From contig PYSS01000107.1 in the NCBI GenBank assembly GCA_003049465.1, forward strand, positions 62,001 to 126,000: 64,000 bases of DNA, written 5' to 3'. Origin of the DNA: Magnaporthiopsis rhizophila (taxonomy: Eukaryota; Ascomycota; Sordariomycetes; Magnaporthales; Magnaporthaceae). Below are positions 46,901 through 59,009 of the stretch, piece by piece (within the stretch, counting starts at the first letter, position 1; every line of letters starts with the position of its first letter). Below the pieces are notes generated by a model. That model was not told the DNA's origin and did not search any database. It saw only the letters and a list, made by a program, of their open reading frames with translations. Position numbers and translations under genes: made by a program.

Positions 46901-49600
46901 ATAACGCTTTAAATTTATACTTAAAAATAATATCGATTTTAATTACAAAATAATCGTTAATATTATACATTTGAATAATAAATAAACATTTTATATAATT
47001 AATACAAATATTGCATTTAACATAATAATATTTTTTAAAAAAGAATCAGTTAAAAAAATATGGGAAGTTTTTAAATGCTGTTAATTTAATACCTATTCTG
47101 GCCTGCCTAATATTATATTTTATAATACAGGAATTAATTTTATTATAAGCAAATTTTAGGCAAAAACAAAGCTTTTTGGGATTATATACTATTAGGTTTT
47201 AATAAAAATATATTGGTTAATAAGCAAGGTTAAAAGGTATTATGGACTTTTTTAACAAGCTTATAAAATAATCAGAAAGGAATACCCTAATATTCACCCC
47301 GATTCGGCGTTTTAAAAAGCAGTTAAAGCACTGAATAATATTATAAGGCCTAATAAATTGGTCCTTATTCTGCTCGTTTTTAGTATTATACCGCAATTTA
47401 ATAATAATTTAGCACCTTTTGGAATACAAATTTAACAAACGGCAGTAATTATTAAAGTTATAGCAAAACTGTGCAAATTTTTTGCCAAATAAAAGGTGAA
47501 TAATATTTTAAATATGCATAATAACCCAAGCATTACAAGGATATTACCCAGCTTTTTTGCTTTAAAAAATAAGGTTTTTGTTTATCGAAAAAAATAAAAA
47601 TAGCAGGGATTTTTTAAATATTATTTGTAATAAAAAATAAAATTATAATGAATATACCAAATAATTCGGCAATATTCCGGAGCATTATTTGCAAATTTTA
47701 TTATAAATTAGAGGAGTAGCAAACAGCAGAACCAAAAAAGCAGCCGGAATTATTTGAATATTTAGCCCCAAATTAGCTGCAATTTCAAGAATGGCCTTAT
47801 AAAAATATAAAACGGCAAATCAATAATTTGACAAATACCAGCGAGGATAATTTAAAGATTAAAGAGTTGCTGCCATTTTTGTATAGATAAAAGAGGCTGT
47901 ATAAGGTACCTAAATTACCGGCATTTTCGGTTATTATATTAATTAATAAACCGGCACCCAAATAATATGGATAATTTTGGCGCAATTTCAAGGCAGCAAA
48001 TATTTTAATAGTATTTATAAGTGCAAAAAAAACGGAGTTTATGCACCTAATGCTTTATTATTAATAGGTTGGAAAAATTATAATCCCAAGCAAATTTTTT
48101 AAATAATTTAACCAAAAAAAGATTAGCAATTTATTAGTTAATAATATAATTGAACTAATTAAATAATATCAGGTTAATAAATCGGTAAAGATTTTTGGAA
48201 AATATATAATTAGAAAAGTTAAAAGGATAAATGCAAATTTTTACGAGAAATTAAAATTTATAATACAAAAATATAGCGATTGGGAAAAGTTAATATTGCT
48301 TATCCAGTTTCTAACAATTATGCAATACAGCTAATGCCTGATTTTTGCACTTGCATTAACCTTTATAATTATAAGAAACCAGCTAATAATCCGAAATATT
48401 AGCCAAATATATATCCAGGCCAAAACCGAATTATAAAGGACTATTTATTTATATTTTTTATAAAATTGCAATAATAATACTTTTTTGGAATTATATTTTA
48501 TTTAATTAAATCGTTTTACAGATTGGCTAAAACCGGATTGCATTGGTTTATAATATACCAAAAATATTATAAAAAATAACTGGATTATTTTATTTTCGAT
48601 TATGATTTTTGCTTATTTATTTTAAAAATTGGCAAAAGTTTTGGAATTATCGGTATATAAACCGATAATATGCTGAATTTAAGCAGCAAAAAATTTATAG
48701 AAAAAGAAAAAGTTGTTTTTCAGAAAGCAGGCTTTAAGGCCAAACTAAGGTTTATTTTAGGCCCTAATAACGAAAATTATTTTAATGGTTGCAAAATTGC
48801 GATTGGTAAAACAATTATTTGTATATAACAAAAGGAATAGGCAGATTGGCTTAACTTTGTGCTTTATAAAGGCGATAATACCTAATAATAGTATATTATT
48901 TAATGCATATAAGGGGTATATATTAGTTTAATATGCCAACCGGAAACCGTTTTCGATTATTTTATGGCCGTATAAACCAAAAAATCTCAGGATATAAATA
49001 TTAAAAAATTTAACAAATATATTTATTGGTAAATCGATAATGCGGATAAAAATTTGAATTATATTTAATTTGATTTGTTAAAAGCAAAATCATTTATATT
49101 TATGCACGGATTTTTCGCTAATAATAAGGATTTTATTTTATAAATTGGTTTTATGGTTATTTTTGGAATTAAAACCAGTATAAAGCAGAAGAACAGCTTT
49201 TAAATTACCGAAAATATATTATATTAAAGCTTTGTTAAATATAAAAGGGTAATACGGAGCATTTTTGCCAGTGAAATTTATGGTATGGTTAATAGATTTA
49301 ATACGGGCTACATTTTTAAAACAATATTTTCAGCGATTAATGAAAAACTAAATCTGCCTTTTTGTAAATTAGTAATTTGTACTAATAATCTTTTGTTATA
49401 TTAGTGCTTTATTTAACTTCGAATAATAACGGAAAAATATTTTATAATAAATATTATAGTTTTCCGTAAATCTTATAAGGGTTAGGAAATTAATAAGATT
49501 CGGTAAATTGCAGGAGCAAATAATTTTGCGAATGTTATAACCAAAAATTAGCTAAACAGGGTTTTAAAGGATTTTATTAGTTTTAACGTAACGATAATCA
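46900..49600 (+). pseudogene. Y3 pol remnant: integrase, reverse transcriptase, RNase H
   Basis: Aligns with the Y2 pol region: integrase from about 46910, reverse transcriptase about 48340-48860, RNase H about 49090-49590. More decayed than Y2, but the same words are visible, for example the ENYFNGCKIAI equivalent at 48770-48800. T1 is inserted about 300 bp after the end of pol. Confidence 0.75.
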
Positions 49601-49900
49601 GGGTTAAGGGATGGGTGAAATAAAATCAGAAATAAAAAAGAGCTAAGGGTTATAATAAATCAAATTTTTTTTTCCATGGTAAAAATAGCAAATTTTAAAA
49701 ATATAGCGTAATATAATATGGAACTGTGCTCCTTATAATTGATAAAAGCAATAAATAATATAGCAAAAAAATAATATTGCAATTTTTTAAATGCACGTTC
49801 CCAGATTTCCTTTTATTTTTTTTCCTCCTTTTTATTATGCATTTTTATCAGGGTTGTAACATCCCATATTTTTAAAGCGGCTGTTTGGTTTGTAATATTA

Positions 49901-52900
49901 AATCAGCCCTGGTATTTGCGGAGGAAAAGTATAAGAAGGACAGGATACCCACGATGATTTTTTTTTGGTGTCCCAGGCAGCAGAGCAGGCAGCAATGAAT
50001 TTCACCACCTTTTAATTTTGGGGGATATTATTCCCCCTTTGTTTCCCACTTTTTTCTTTATCCAACCTTTTCGTGGATGATTTTGAGAACCAATACGATG
50101 CACAAATTATACCAGCATTTTTTATCCCATCGTTTTTTCCACTAATGGATACCCCTATTTTTATGCAAAAAAAAACCAATATTACCTGTAAATTAATAAT
50201 CAAACGATTTTGATATTATCGATTTTGCAGCCGCCGCTAATATTCCTTTCCGATTAGCGGCCAAATCAGTTTTTTTTATTTACCCGAAATGCTTATTTTC
50301 CGATGATAAATTTATTACCGGGATAAGGACGTTTAAGTTTGACGAATATTATGCCGTTCAAAAAAATCACAAAAACGTCACCAAGTATTTCCATATTATT
50401 AGAAATTGGTTTTGCAAATGCAATATTAAAAACCCGAGATATTTCGATATTGGAAAATTTTACCCGAATATCGGTCGAATACGGAACCAATTTGCGATAT
50501 AAAAATATTTTTATAAACGAAAGGGAAAGTTTTATTATATTGGTAAAATAATAACCGAGCCTAAGGGTATTTGGAAAAAAGTTAAAATAAATTTTTGGTT
50601 TTAAACCGTGGAAATAACGAATTGCAAGGCATTTTTTGCCTTATTTAAAGCCATTTAACCATAAGATTTGATTTTTTATTATGGTAATATTAAGGTTTAT
50701 GCTAATAATATTTTCCGGATACCTATTTTAAAATATGTTAGTTTTAAATTGGACGGAGTGTGGAACTTTTTTATAAAGATTATAAAATGGATGCAGGATA
50801 ATTTTTACAAAAAATAAAATAAGTGATATTGTTTTGCACCTTTTATTTGTTTGTTTTGGGGGGGGATTTTTATAAGCGGGGAACTTTTATTTTTTTTTTG
50901 CTTGTGCTTCGGGGCGTTAGAACCAGAAAAAGAATTTGTTATATAACTCATAATATTAAAATAGAACAACCGAAATTATTATATTTGTATAGTGCAATAA
51001 GGCTGTTTAAAATAGTATGGGCCAAAAGTTTAGGCCTATATAATTATATAAGCGGTTATTAAAATGCCTTTTTTTTTAATAGTACCAAAAAGTATTTGGT
51101 TATCGATAATGTGCTTTTAAGCGATAAAAATATGCTTAAGCATTATAAATAAATGCTGGGGTGTTAAAGTAATTTTTTAATAATGGATAAGTATTTGAAA
51201 AAGGTATATTTCGAAAGCTGGGGATTGTTTTGTATTTATTTGGTAAATAAGGATTTATATGGATATAATAGAATGGATGCTAATTGGTTGGACGGAAATT
51301 GTATATTTATATATATAATAAGGCCCTTATTTGTGAAAAGCGAGGGGTAAGATATACCAGATTTATAAATAAAGGAGCTGGAGGCTTTTATAATATAAAT
51401 AGAAAAAAAAGACGATAATTTTTTATAATTAATCCTGTTACCAAAATAATATTAAGCTAATTTTCCGCACCTTTATGGCAGGCAAAAAACATTTTTCAAA
51501 CCCTAAAATAATAATAGATGCTTTTGATGCAAAAGAATTGGGTCGAGATACCAACTGGCCAAATTTTGTAACAAATACTTTTGTTTTGGGCCGATAAAAA
51601 TTCACACCCATATTTATAAAATCCCTAAAAAAAGCGCAAAATACAAATATTATTTTATAATAAAGGATGGTATATGAAAAAAAAATATAAAATAAATATT
51701 GCACCGAACCTTATTATTATTACAATAATACAAACCGTTTGTATCCAAGCCGTAATATTTGGCCTTGTGAGTTATCGGGACCCATAAATTAATCAGCCGA
51801 AATTGCAAAATATTATGCATTGTAAAATGCTAAATCTGGTCCAATAAAATATATTGGCAAAATTTGGTATCAATAATACGGTAAAAATAAAACCAATTAT
51901 TAAAAAAAAAAAAATATCCCCAGTTTTGTTTATCCAAAATAATAGGTAAAAATTGCCTTTTAAAATACCAAATTTGCTATTGGCCTTATTAATAAAAAAA
52001 ATTGTTTTGATACCAGTGTTGGTATTAAATATGTTTTAGTAATTTTTAACACCTGGTTTAAAAAAAATATATATAATAATATATATATTATAAAAGCGTA
52101 ACACATATACCTTTATTTAAACCTTTATATTTTAAAGGATTATTTTAAAAAAATTCCGATCAAAACCATAATAAAATTTGGTAACAGGAAAAATAAAACC
52201 ATAATTAAATAACCCTGCCTGGATTTGGATTAAAATGGGCGGAAATTTATTACCAAAATTAATAAAATTGCTGCGAATATTTTTTTTAATTGCGATAATA
52301 GCGGTTATTTTAAACGCAAATTTGTAAGCATTTTGGCGGTTGCCGAAATATCGGCGGTAGCTTTTTCGGGATCCGTAAACCATAATAATAATAGGGGTAT
52401 CGGCATATTGCGGGAAAACTATGGGCAATAATAACAATAACGATAAAAAAAATAGTGGCCGACCGAAAAAAAAAATATCGTAATTTGTATATTTTGCAGG
52501 CTTTTATTTAAAAGGCTGCGATTTTTGCAGCAGTTTTTATTTAAAAAAATGGCGCAAAAAAAAAGGAAAATTAATAATCAACAAATAAAATAAGAAGGAC
52601 AAAAGTTATATTAATACTAATTAATAATACCGATAATAATAGCAAAAACAGCGGGCTGTAAAACGGATTGTTCCGTACAAAAAGCAATTAAAATAAAAAT
52701 AATAATATCGAAAGGGTTGCTTATAGCGGTATCGTAAATATATTTCAAAAGGGGATAATTTTTAAAACAAAAACAGGTAAAACATCTATCCTTATAAGAT
52801 TTGTAAAATACGTTCAACATAACAAAAATACAAAAATAATAGGAAAAAATTCGTTACAATAAAAATGCGGTTTGTAACGTGTATAAATAAATAATAATTT

Positions 52901-53245
52901 CGCTTAGAATATTAATGCCAAATGGTGTCCTTATTTTAAAAACCTTTAAAATAATCAATAATATGGTCGATGGGGCTGTGCACTGATCATAATCAATAGT
53001 GTTGCATTTGCAATAAGGGTGTACGGTTTAAACAAATGCGATTGGATGCGCACAAACCGACCACAAATTATCACACAATAATGTCCCAAAATCAGGCCAC
53101 TCCGAGACCGAGCACTGCAAAATACCAGGAACAGATCTACCCCACCACAATAATATACCATACAACCCCAGCAACCCCAAAGAACACCCTGTACACGACC
53201 CACTCCACCACATGCAGGACACCAGGACACCGCGCACCAGGGCTG
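49901..53245. mobile_element. T1: unclassified DNA transposon, 3345 bp
   Basis: A perfect 8-bp duplication TAATATTA (49893-49900 and 53246-53253) flanks an insert absent from Y1 and Y2. Its ends carry a short inverted repeat: AATCAGCCCTGGT on the left and ACCAGGGCTG on the right (10 bp, with three extra bases on the left). An 8-bp duplication and CAG...CTG ends suggest the hAT superfamily, but I could not find a hAT dimerisation motif or any other known transposase motif. The middle is AT-rich. The outermost 100 bp on the left and about 300 bp on the right have normal base composition. Open pieces up to 101 codons occur on both strands. Confidence 0.8.
53020..53245. other. GC-balanced right end of T1
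   Basis: This stretch stands out from the AT-rich island. It carries the right inverted repeat and many ACC/CCA words. A 70-codon plus-strand frame (53036-53248) reads as Thr/Pro-rich low complexity and ends in the inverted repeat, so it is probably not a gene. It may be the subterminal transposase-binding region. Confidence 0.4.
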
Positions 53246-53539
53246 TAATATTATATTCTGCTTATATTATTATAAGAAAATTATTATTTATTTTAGCAAA
53301 TAAATTATTTTTATCCTTATCCTTTTCGGTAAGGATTAATATTCTTTTGCAAATGGTTCTTTATTTATTAAATTTTTGCGATCAGATAATTCCTATTAGC
53401 AAAGTGCATTTCGATTATTTAACCCAAAAAACAAACTTACAGCTTTTTTGCGAACCTTTTTGCCCTGGCGCTATATTGCGAGAAATTTAAAGGCCAAATA
53501 TAAAACCAGAGAAGGATTAAAGATAATTATTAGCCCAAT

Positions 53540-54686
53540 TTTACAATTAAATTTTTAAAAATCGGAGGATTTATATGGATTTGTATATATAACCCAAAGC
53601 ATATAGCCAATATTACTTTTTGTTTGGGATTTGATCCCGGCAACTATTTTTTTATTAAGCTCTGGCATTTTACCGGCCAAAATCGATTTAAAGCATTCCA
53701 AATATAGAATTAATTTTAAATCCCCTTTTTTACCGTGCCCGCCAAAGCCTAAAATTGATAATTTGATATTTTTATTATTAATAATAAAATGATTGGAAAT
53801 TTTGAGGATAATTTTACTTTTGCCCTTTTTTTTTAAGTGTTTTAGGTTTGGAATAATTTCCGGATTGCTAAATGGTAAAATTAATAATTTTAACCGGTTT
53901 TTATAAAGGTTATAATTGCGTTTAGACAAATTTTAACTGTTTGGAAAGCATAAAATAAGCTATAGTTTGTTTGTATTGCTCGGTGGAAAATTTGTTTTAA
54001 AATTGGAAAATTAAAGGCTTAGCAAAATTTTTTTTTATTATTATTATTTTTCTGCGTAATAAAATTATTATCGAACCGATTAAAAAGTTTGGCTTATTTA
54101 TTTATCAAATTGCTGTAATTTAACTGGCGTTAAAAAGCTGTTTTTAATAAAATATTAATTATTTGCCAAAAAGCAATCCTTTTTTATTTGATGCGGAATT
54201 TTTTTTTTTTTAACAATTGCCTGAAGGTTCAGATACAAATTCCAAAAAAGTGCCTGTAGCCTTAATTATTTGTAATACTATCATAGTAAAATTTGTAATA
54301 TTATCGGGATTAATTGGAAAAGGATTAATAATTTCGGAAAAGCCAGCCGCGGGATTATACTTGAAATTTTCGGTTAGGATATGATCGGGATTCGGAGCTG
54401 GAGCAGAAAATGGTTTATTTAAAGCTTAAATGCGTTTGGTTTTTTCAAAATGAGATATTAATGCGCTAATAATATCGGTACCGATTTGGGAACTGTTTAA
54501 CTAAGCCGGAAGCACTGGTACAGCCAAATTTTGCAGGAAACCAGCTTATTTTTTAATTTGATTATTATAAGCAATAATCTTAAATTTGTTATTATTTAAT
54601 AAAAAATTATTAATTGGGCCCAGATTTTAAAAATGATGGCTTTTATATAATTGCGTGGAATTTGATAATTTTTTTTTATTAGTTAT
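53540..54686 (-). pseudogene. Antisense reading frame of Y3, opposite to pol
   Basis: The minus-strand frame starts at 54686, where the ATGGCTGGT start of Y1 and Y2 reads ATAACTAAT (three G-to-A type changes). Frame and length agree with Y1 and Y2. A 124-codon open piece at 53555-53929 includes LSILGFGGHGKKGDLKLILY and AGKMPELNKKIVAGI. Stops in the remaining part (four seen in the first 200 codons) are TAA or TAG. No known domain was recognised; function unknown. Confidence 0.5.
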
Positions 54687-55306
54687 TTTGGCTGCAGGAA
54701 CAAAAAAAAGGCAAAAAAAAAGAAAAAAAGGGAGAAAAAAATTAATAATTAATAAAATAACAATTAACTGATCGGGATTTTAAATAATAAGGTATATACA
54801 AATAAGGCACAAAAAGAACAGGTTAATAAATAAGGTTTACCGGTACAGGTTGGCCGGATTGCAAATAGGGCGAATAAAATACTTTTATATAAGCGCAAAC
54901 CCTACCTTTAAAATTATAAAAACAATTATTGGTATTATTTTTTATTAAACAATCTGTTAAATAACTTTTCACTGTGCAAAAATCCGTACCTGTACTATTT
55001 TCTTCCTATTATTTTTTGGCCCAATAATCCAGTGCTTCCAAAATACAGGAATGCCTTTCCAAAGCGCTTATTTTCCTTTTGCCTTAATTACCGGCCTATT
55101 AAGGCCGCTTTTTTTTAAATAAATGTTCCGGATCACCAGATCCGGCTATTTCCTTTATCAAAAAACCGGATTATCGGATCGGGCATTTCCTTTATAAAAA
55201 CCCTTTTGTTAGGGCTTTTGAAAATCCTTATAATCTCCGGGATAAACCTATTATATTGTGGGAATAAAATACCGGGATGCCTGCGCACAAAAGAAAGAAT
55301 TGCCGG

Positions 55307-55606
55307 TGTTGGAATAGGCATTTTGTGCGTGTGCAATCCGGAAAAAGGAGGACGGAATAAAGGAACCCTTTGGGCCTTTTTGGATCCCGCACGGGCTAAT
55401 CGGCCTGTGCGGCTAAAGCGGCGGATCACCCTTTGGGCAATCGCTTTTGCGCAGATAAAAGGGCAGTTCTTTGCCCTTCTTTAGGCAGATAGATTCCTTT
55501 CTTTTTGTACATAATAATAGGATTTTCCCAGATTATAAAGATTGTTGTTCACCCTCTTTGGAGATTTCCAAGCCAACTGAACAGGAAAAACCCTCTCCTG
55601 CTAACA
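55307..55606 (+). repeat. Y3 3' LTR
   Basis: A 300-bp LTR beginning TGTTGGAATAGGC and ending CTCCTGCTAACA. It shares the internal junction sequence CCGG with Y1 and Y2. Confidence 0.9.
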
Positions 55607-55639
55607 ATATTATTATATTAATTATAAACAAAATAAATG

Positions 55640-56270
55640 GGTATAATTATTTTTTATAGCCCAGTTTGCTTATAATAATTCGGTATACGAAAATATAAAA
55701 GTTATACCGTTTTTTGCAAATTATAAATTTATATTTAGGGTATATAAAAAATATAAAGCAGGAAAAAGTGCTCCAATAACAAAAATATAAGTTACGAAAA
55801 TAATTAAACTATATAAATATTTGTAAAAAAAGCTCAAAAAGTTTTGGAAACGCATATCCACCCAGGCAAATAAACAAAAGCTTAAAAAACCGATTTATAA
55901 AAAAGGGGAATAACATTTATCTTTTGCACCGCAATATTAAAACAAAACGGCCAAATAATAAGCTGGATTACAAAAAATTCGAACCGTTCAGGGTTAAAAA
56001 AATAATTTTGTTAATTAATTACGAATTTTAACTATTACTAATTATAAAAATCCATTTTATTTTTTATATTTCCCTGTTAAAACCGGTATTGCCTGGTTTG
56101 AAAAGCACGAAATTAGTGGAAATTAACCCAAACCAAAAGTGGAAAATTAAAAGGATTTTTAATAATAAAATATATTACCGCAAACGGTGGTATTTGGTTA
56201 AATCGGCAGGATAGGGCTACGAATATAACATATGGAAAAAATAACGAACTTTAAAAACTGCCAGAAAATT
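55640..56270 (+). pseudogene. X3 integrase C-terminal region and chromodomain
   Basis: The plus strand reads FAYNNSVYENIKVIPFFANY (about 55665-55725), then NNIYLLHRNIKTKRPNNKLD and FRVKKIILLINYEF (about 55905-56030), then IKIHFIFYISLLKP (56044-56085). These are the standard Ty3/gypsy integrase blocks. A chromodomain follows (about 56135-56270): WKIKRIFNNKIYYRKRWYLV, then KSAG, a TAG where Trp is expected, and GYEYNIW. Chromodomains of such elements bind methylated histone H3 and steer insertion to heterochromatin. The stop at the Trp codon is a TGG to TAG change. Confidence 0.85.
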
Positions 56271-57139
56271 TTATAAAAGTATCGGCAAAAACAATTATAA
56301 AAAAGTTAGCAAAAAAAATAATAATATACTAATACACCGCTGCATATAACGGAGTATTATCAGGTTAAAAGTTATATTAAAAGCCGAACCCAAAACCTTT
56401 TATTTAAAAAATAAACGCGTTATTATTACGCTATATAACCGAAAAAAAAAGCTATTAAAAAAAGCAACTATTAACCTGGTTAAAAAAAAGCAAATAAATC
56501 CAGGTCGGGATTAACCAAAAGATTAGCCCAGTTAAAAAGCAGCAAAAAAAACTTGGGGGGTAAAAAAGCAATAGGGGCAGGGGCCTGCACGGCCGCCTTT
56601 TTGGCCTCCTTTTGCTTAACCCGTTTTAATTCCTTAATATTATTAATTCCGCGCCGAATAATACGGGTCAATTTTTCACGCCACTTTTTTTTTGCTTTTA
56701 CAAATACTTAATTTTGGCCAAAAAAACTCGCAGCTCCTTTTTATCAGCTTTTAGCTCCGCTTTTAAACAAAAATACTGGGTGCTGTAAAAAAAAAGGTAT
56801 TTAAATATTAAACCCAAAATACTGCAAAAAAAAAACAATTAGTGTAAAAACATTTCATATAACAGAACAAATCCTGAAACAAAGCAAAATATTTCTTGCA
56901 TTTGAGGATTTTATAGCAATAAAAACAAAAAAGTATAAAAAAAGCAAAGGCAAAAACCGCAAAAAGCAGGTCTTTACAATATAACAATAACAAAACAACA
57001 GTTTTTTTTTAAAAAACCCAACCGAACATTTTATTAGGGCTAAAGGGCGATAATTGGTAAAAAAAACATTCACCGAACAAAAAAAAAAATAAAATCATAA
57101 GGATAGCCAAAAGGATTTGACTTAAAAAGGGAAACCTGG

Positions 57140-57624
57140 TATTATAATTATAACTAGCAAAGGGCAAAAGGGCTGGGATTAAGCTTTAGCAAAATACTCT
57201 TACCCCGCACTTACAAAAGCCAGGGGCTAAATGGGCAAGGCCGGGCTGACTGGGTTACATAACGCAGGGTAATTTATAATTTGTAAATAAATCACAAATT
57301 AAAAAAAAAATCTATAATTTATTAGCAAATCACAAATCAAAAAAGGTAATTTATAATTTATAAGCAAATTACAGATTAAGGATTTCAATAAAAAGGTTGT
57401 CCGTTTATAAATAGGGGGCGAAACCTCCAGGTAAAGGTCGCTTTAACTAAAGTTTCGGCATTAGTTAACCTAAATTAGCTCCAAAATACCCTTTTGGGCA
57501 AGCAATAACAAACAATTGTTTTATCAAACCCCAGATCACGTGCAAGGCAACCTTGCAACCCAGTACTGCTTAACACCGCCCCTAAATGCCCTACCCTAGA
57601 AGCAGAAGGTTTATAATTATAACA
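57140..57624 (+). repeat. X3 3' LTR
   Basis: A 485-bp LTR in reverse orientation to those of X1/X2, starting TATTATAATTATAACTAGC and ending AATTATAACA. It matches the plus-strand reverse complement of 19078-19577 (GGGAAACCTG flank, GGGCAAAAGGGC). It contains its own tandem repeat of AATTTATAATTTATAAGCAA-like units at 57268-57380. Confidence 0.75.
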
Positions 57625-58930
57625 TGGTACAATACAATCCCGTTTCCGGATTTAGGGTAACCCTTAACCTTTTACCAAAATCGATCTAATTTTTATACTG
57701 CTTTTTAAAATTATTATATTTATTTTTAACCCTTTCTAACCATTATATAAAAGGCTAATAATCCGATAAATCTTTTACGGCCATTTTAAAATATTTAGAA
57801 AACCAGGAAGTAATTGCCGGATTTGTTTTCCCCTACCGGGCAAACTTCGCAAAGCTCTCGAAAAAGGCTAAAAATTAATTTATAGTCCAATCGTTACATT
57901 TAACAGCCTTTTAAAAGGGTTGGGAAAACTTTACAAAGGTGCCCTGAATTATTTGCAAGGCCGAAAAGGAGGCCGTAAAAAAAACCATAAGGAAAGCCGT
58001 AAAGGAGGCCGGAGGATAAGCCTAAAAATTTATCGGAAAAAAGGGTTAAAAAAAACAAAAGGCTTGTAAAATCAGGGTTATAAGCGGGTTCTCGGGCTTT
58101 GAAAAAGGTTATCGGGGTCCCTAATATAACCTAAATGGGTTGGAGAATCTTTTCGGCCTTATTATACCGCATAAAGGAAAAAAGGCCATAAATCGGGCCC
58201 AAATTAAGCTTTTCTGGCACCGGCACCGGAAACGGAGGAAAGGCCCATAAGGTATAGCTTTAAATAGGGGGGTAGGTAATAAAATTAGATATAAAAAATA
58301 AATATAAGCTGGATTGGTTTTTGCTATATCTATATCTAAACCGCCAAAGGGTTGCCCTTATATATTATGTAAATCCCTGGTTGCTTCCAAATAACCCTAT
58401 AATCGTTTCAAAAGGCCCTCTGGATCCACTGGAAAATAAGGTTATTTAGGCCTATTTTTATTATAAATTGCCACTTTGCACAACCTATTTTAATTTTAGG
58501 AATAGCTTTTATTTTACACGTTTATACCCTTTATTTTTTATAGGGTAACGTTATTCCGGGCCTCCGGGTATTACTGGATATAAAACAACTCAAAATCAGG
58601 CCCATATATATATAAACAGGCACAGGGCTACCCCGGGCATGGTCTCTAGGACAAAAAATAAGCTTATTTTGCATAGAAAAAACAGGCAAGGGCCAAAAAA
58701 CTAAAAAACCGATACCCTGGGACAGGCCCTTAATTACCACTTACTAAAGTTTCCCTTTGTAAACCCGCGCTAAAAAGTTTAAATAAAATTAAAAAAAAAA
58801 TTTACAATCGGTAAAAAAGTTTTAACTTTTACGGTTTATATTATCGTATTTTATTAATTAAACCTAAAGAATTTTTATATAAATATTTCGAGCCTTCCTT
58901 AACATTGGGTTAATACCATTAGGTTTTTAA
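57625..58930. other. Unclassified AT-rich remnant at the right edge of the island
   Basis: RIP-like AT-rich sequence of mixed decay, with islands of higher G+C (58090-58260, 58550-58740). The plus strand at 57960-58020 reads as a Lys/Glu/Ala-rich helix (AEKEAVKKTIRKAVKEAGG), of a kind found at the C-terminus of Fot1-type transposases, but no terminal repeats were found. It does not match other elements of the window. Its right boundary, where composition returns to normal, is near 58930. Confidence 0.4.
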
Positions 58931-59009
58931 TCAGTTCGGTCAATACGAGGGGCTATCGCATCAACACCAGGGGCGCAAACTGCGGGCTATGTCGAACCGT
59001 TTTATGCTA

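Larger units (their letters stand above)
35863..55606 (+). mobile_element. Y3: Ty1/copia retrotransposon interrupted by three later insertions
   Basis: The LTRs are 35863-36162 (5') and 55307-55606 (3'), with target duplication ATATT on both sides (35858-35862 and 55607-55611). The span is 19744 bp. Removing X2, the solo LTR and T1, each with one copy of its duplication, leaves 8693 bp, the same as Y1 and Y2 within 2 bp. It is inserted in the X3 integrase gene. Confidence 0.93.
55612..57624 (+). mobile_element. X3 3' part: integrase C-terminus, chromodomain and 3' LTR
   Basis: This continues the integrase fragment of 35409-35862 on the far side of Y3. It is colinear with the 3' thirds of X1 and X2 but in the opposite orientation. 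The element ends in an X-family LTR at 57140-57624. Confidence 0.85.

Noticed and set aside
6300..58930. A Starship-type giant transposon
   Set aside because: No tyrosine-recombinase captain gene and no cargo genes were seen. The island is explained by nested small elements.
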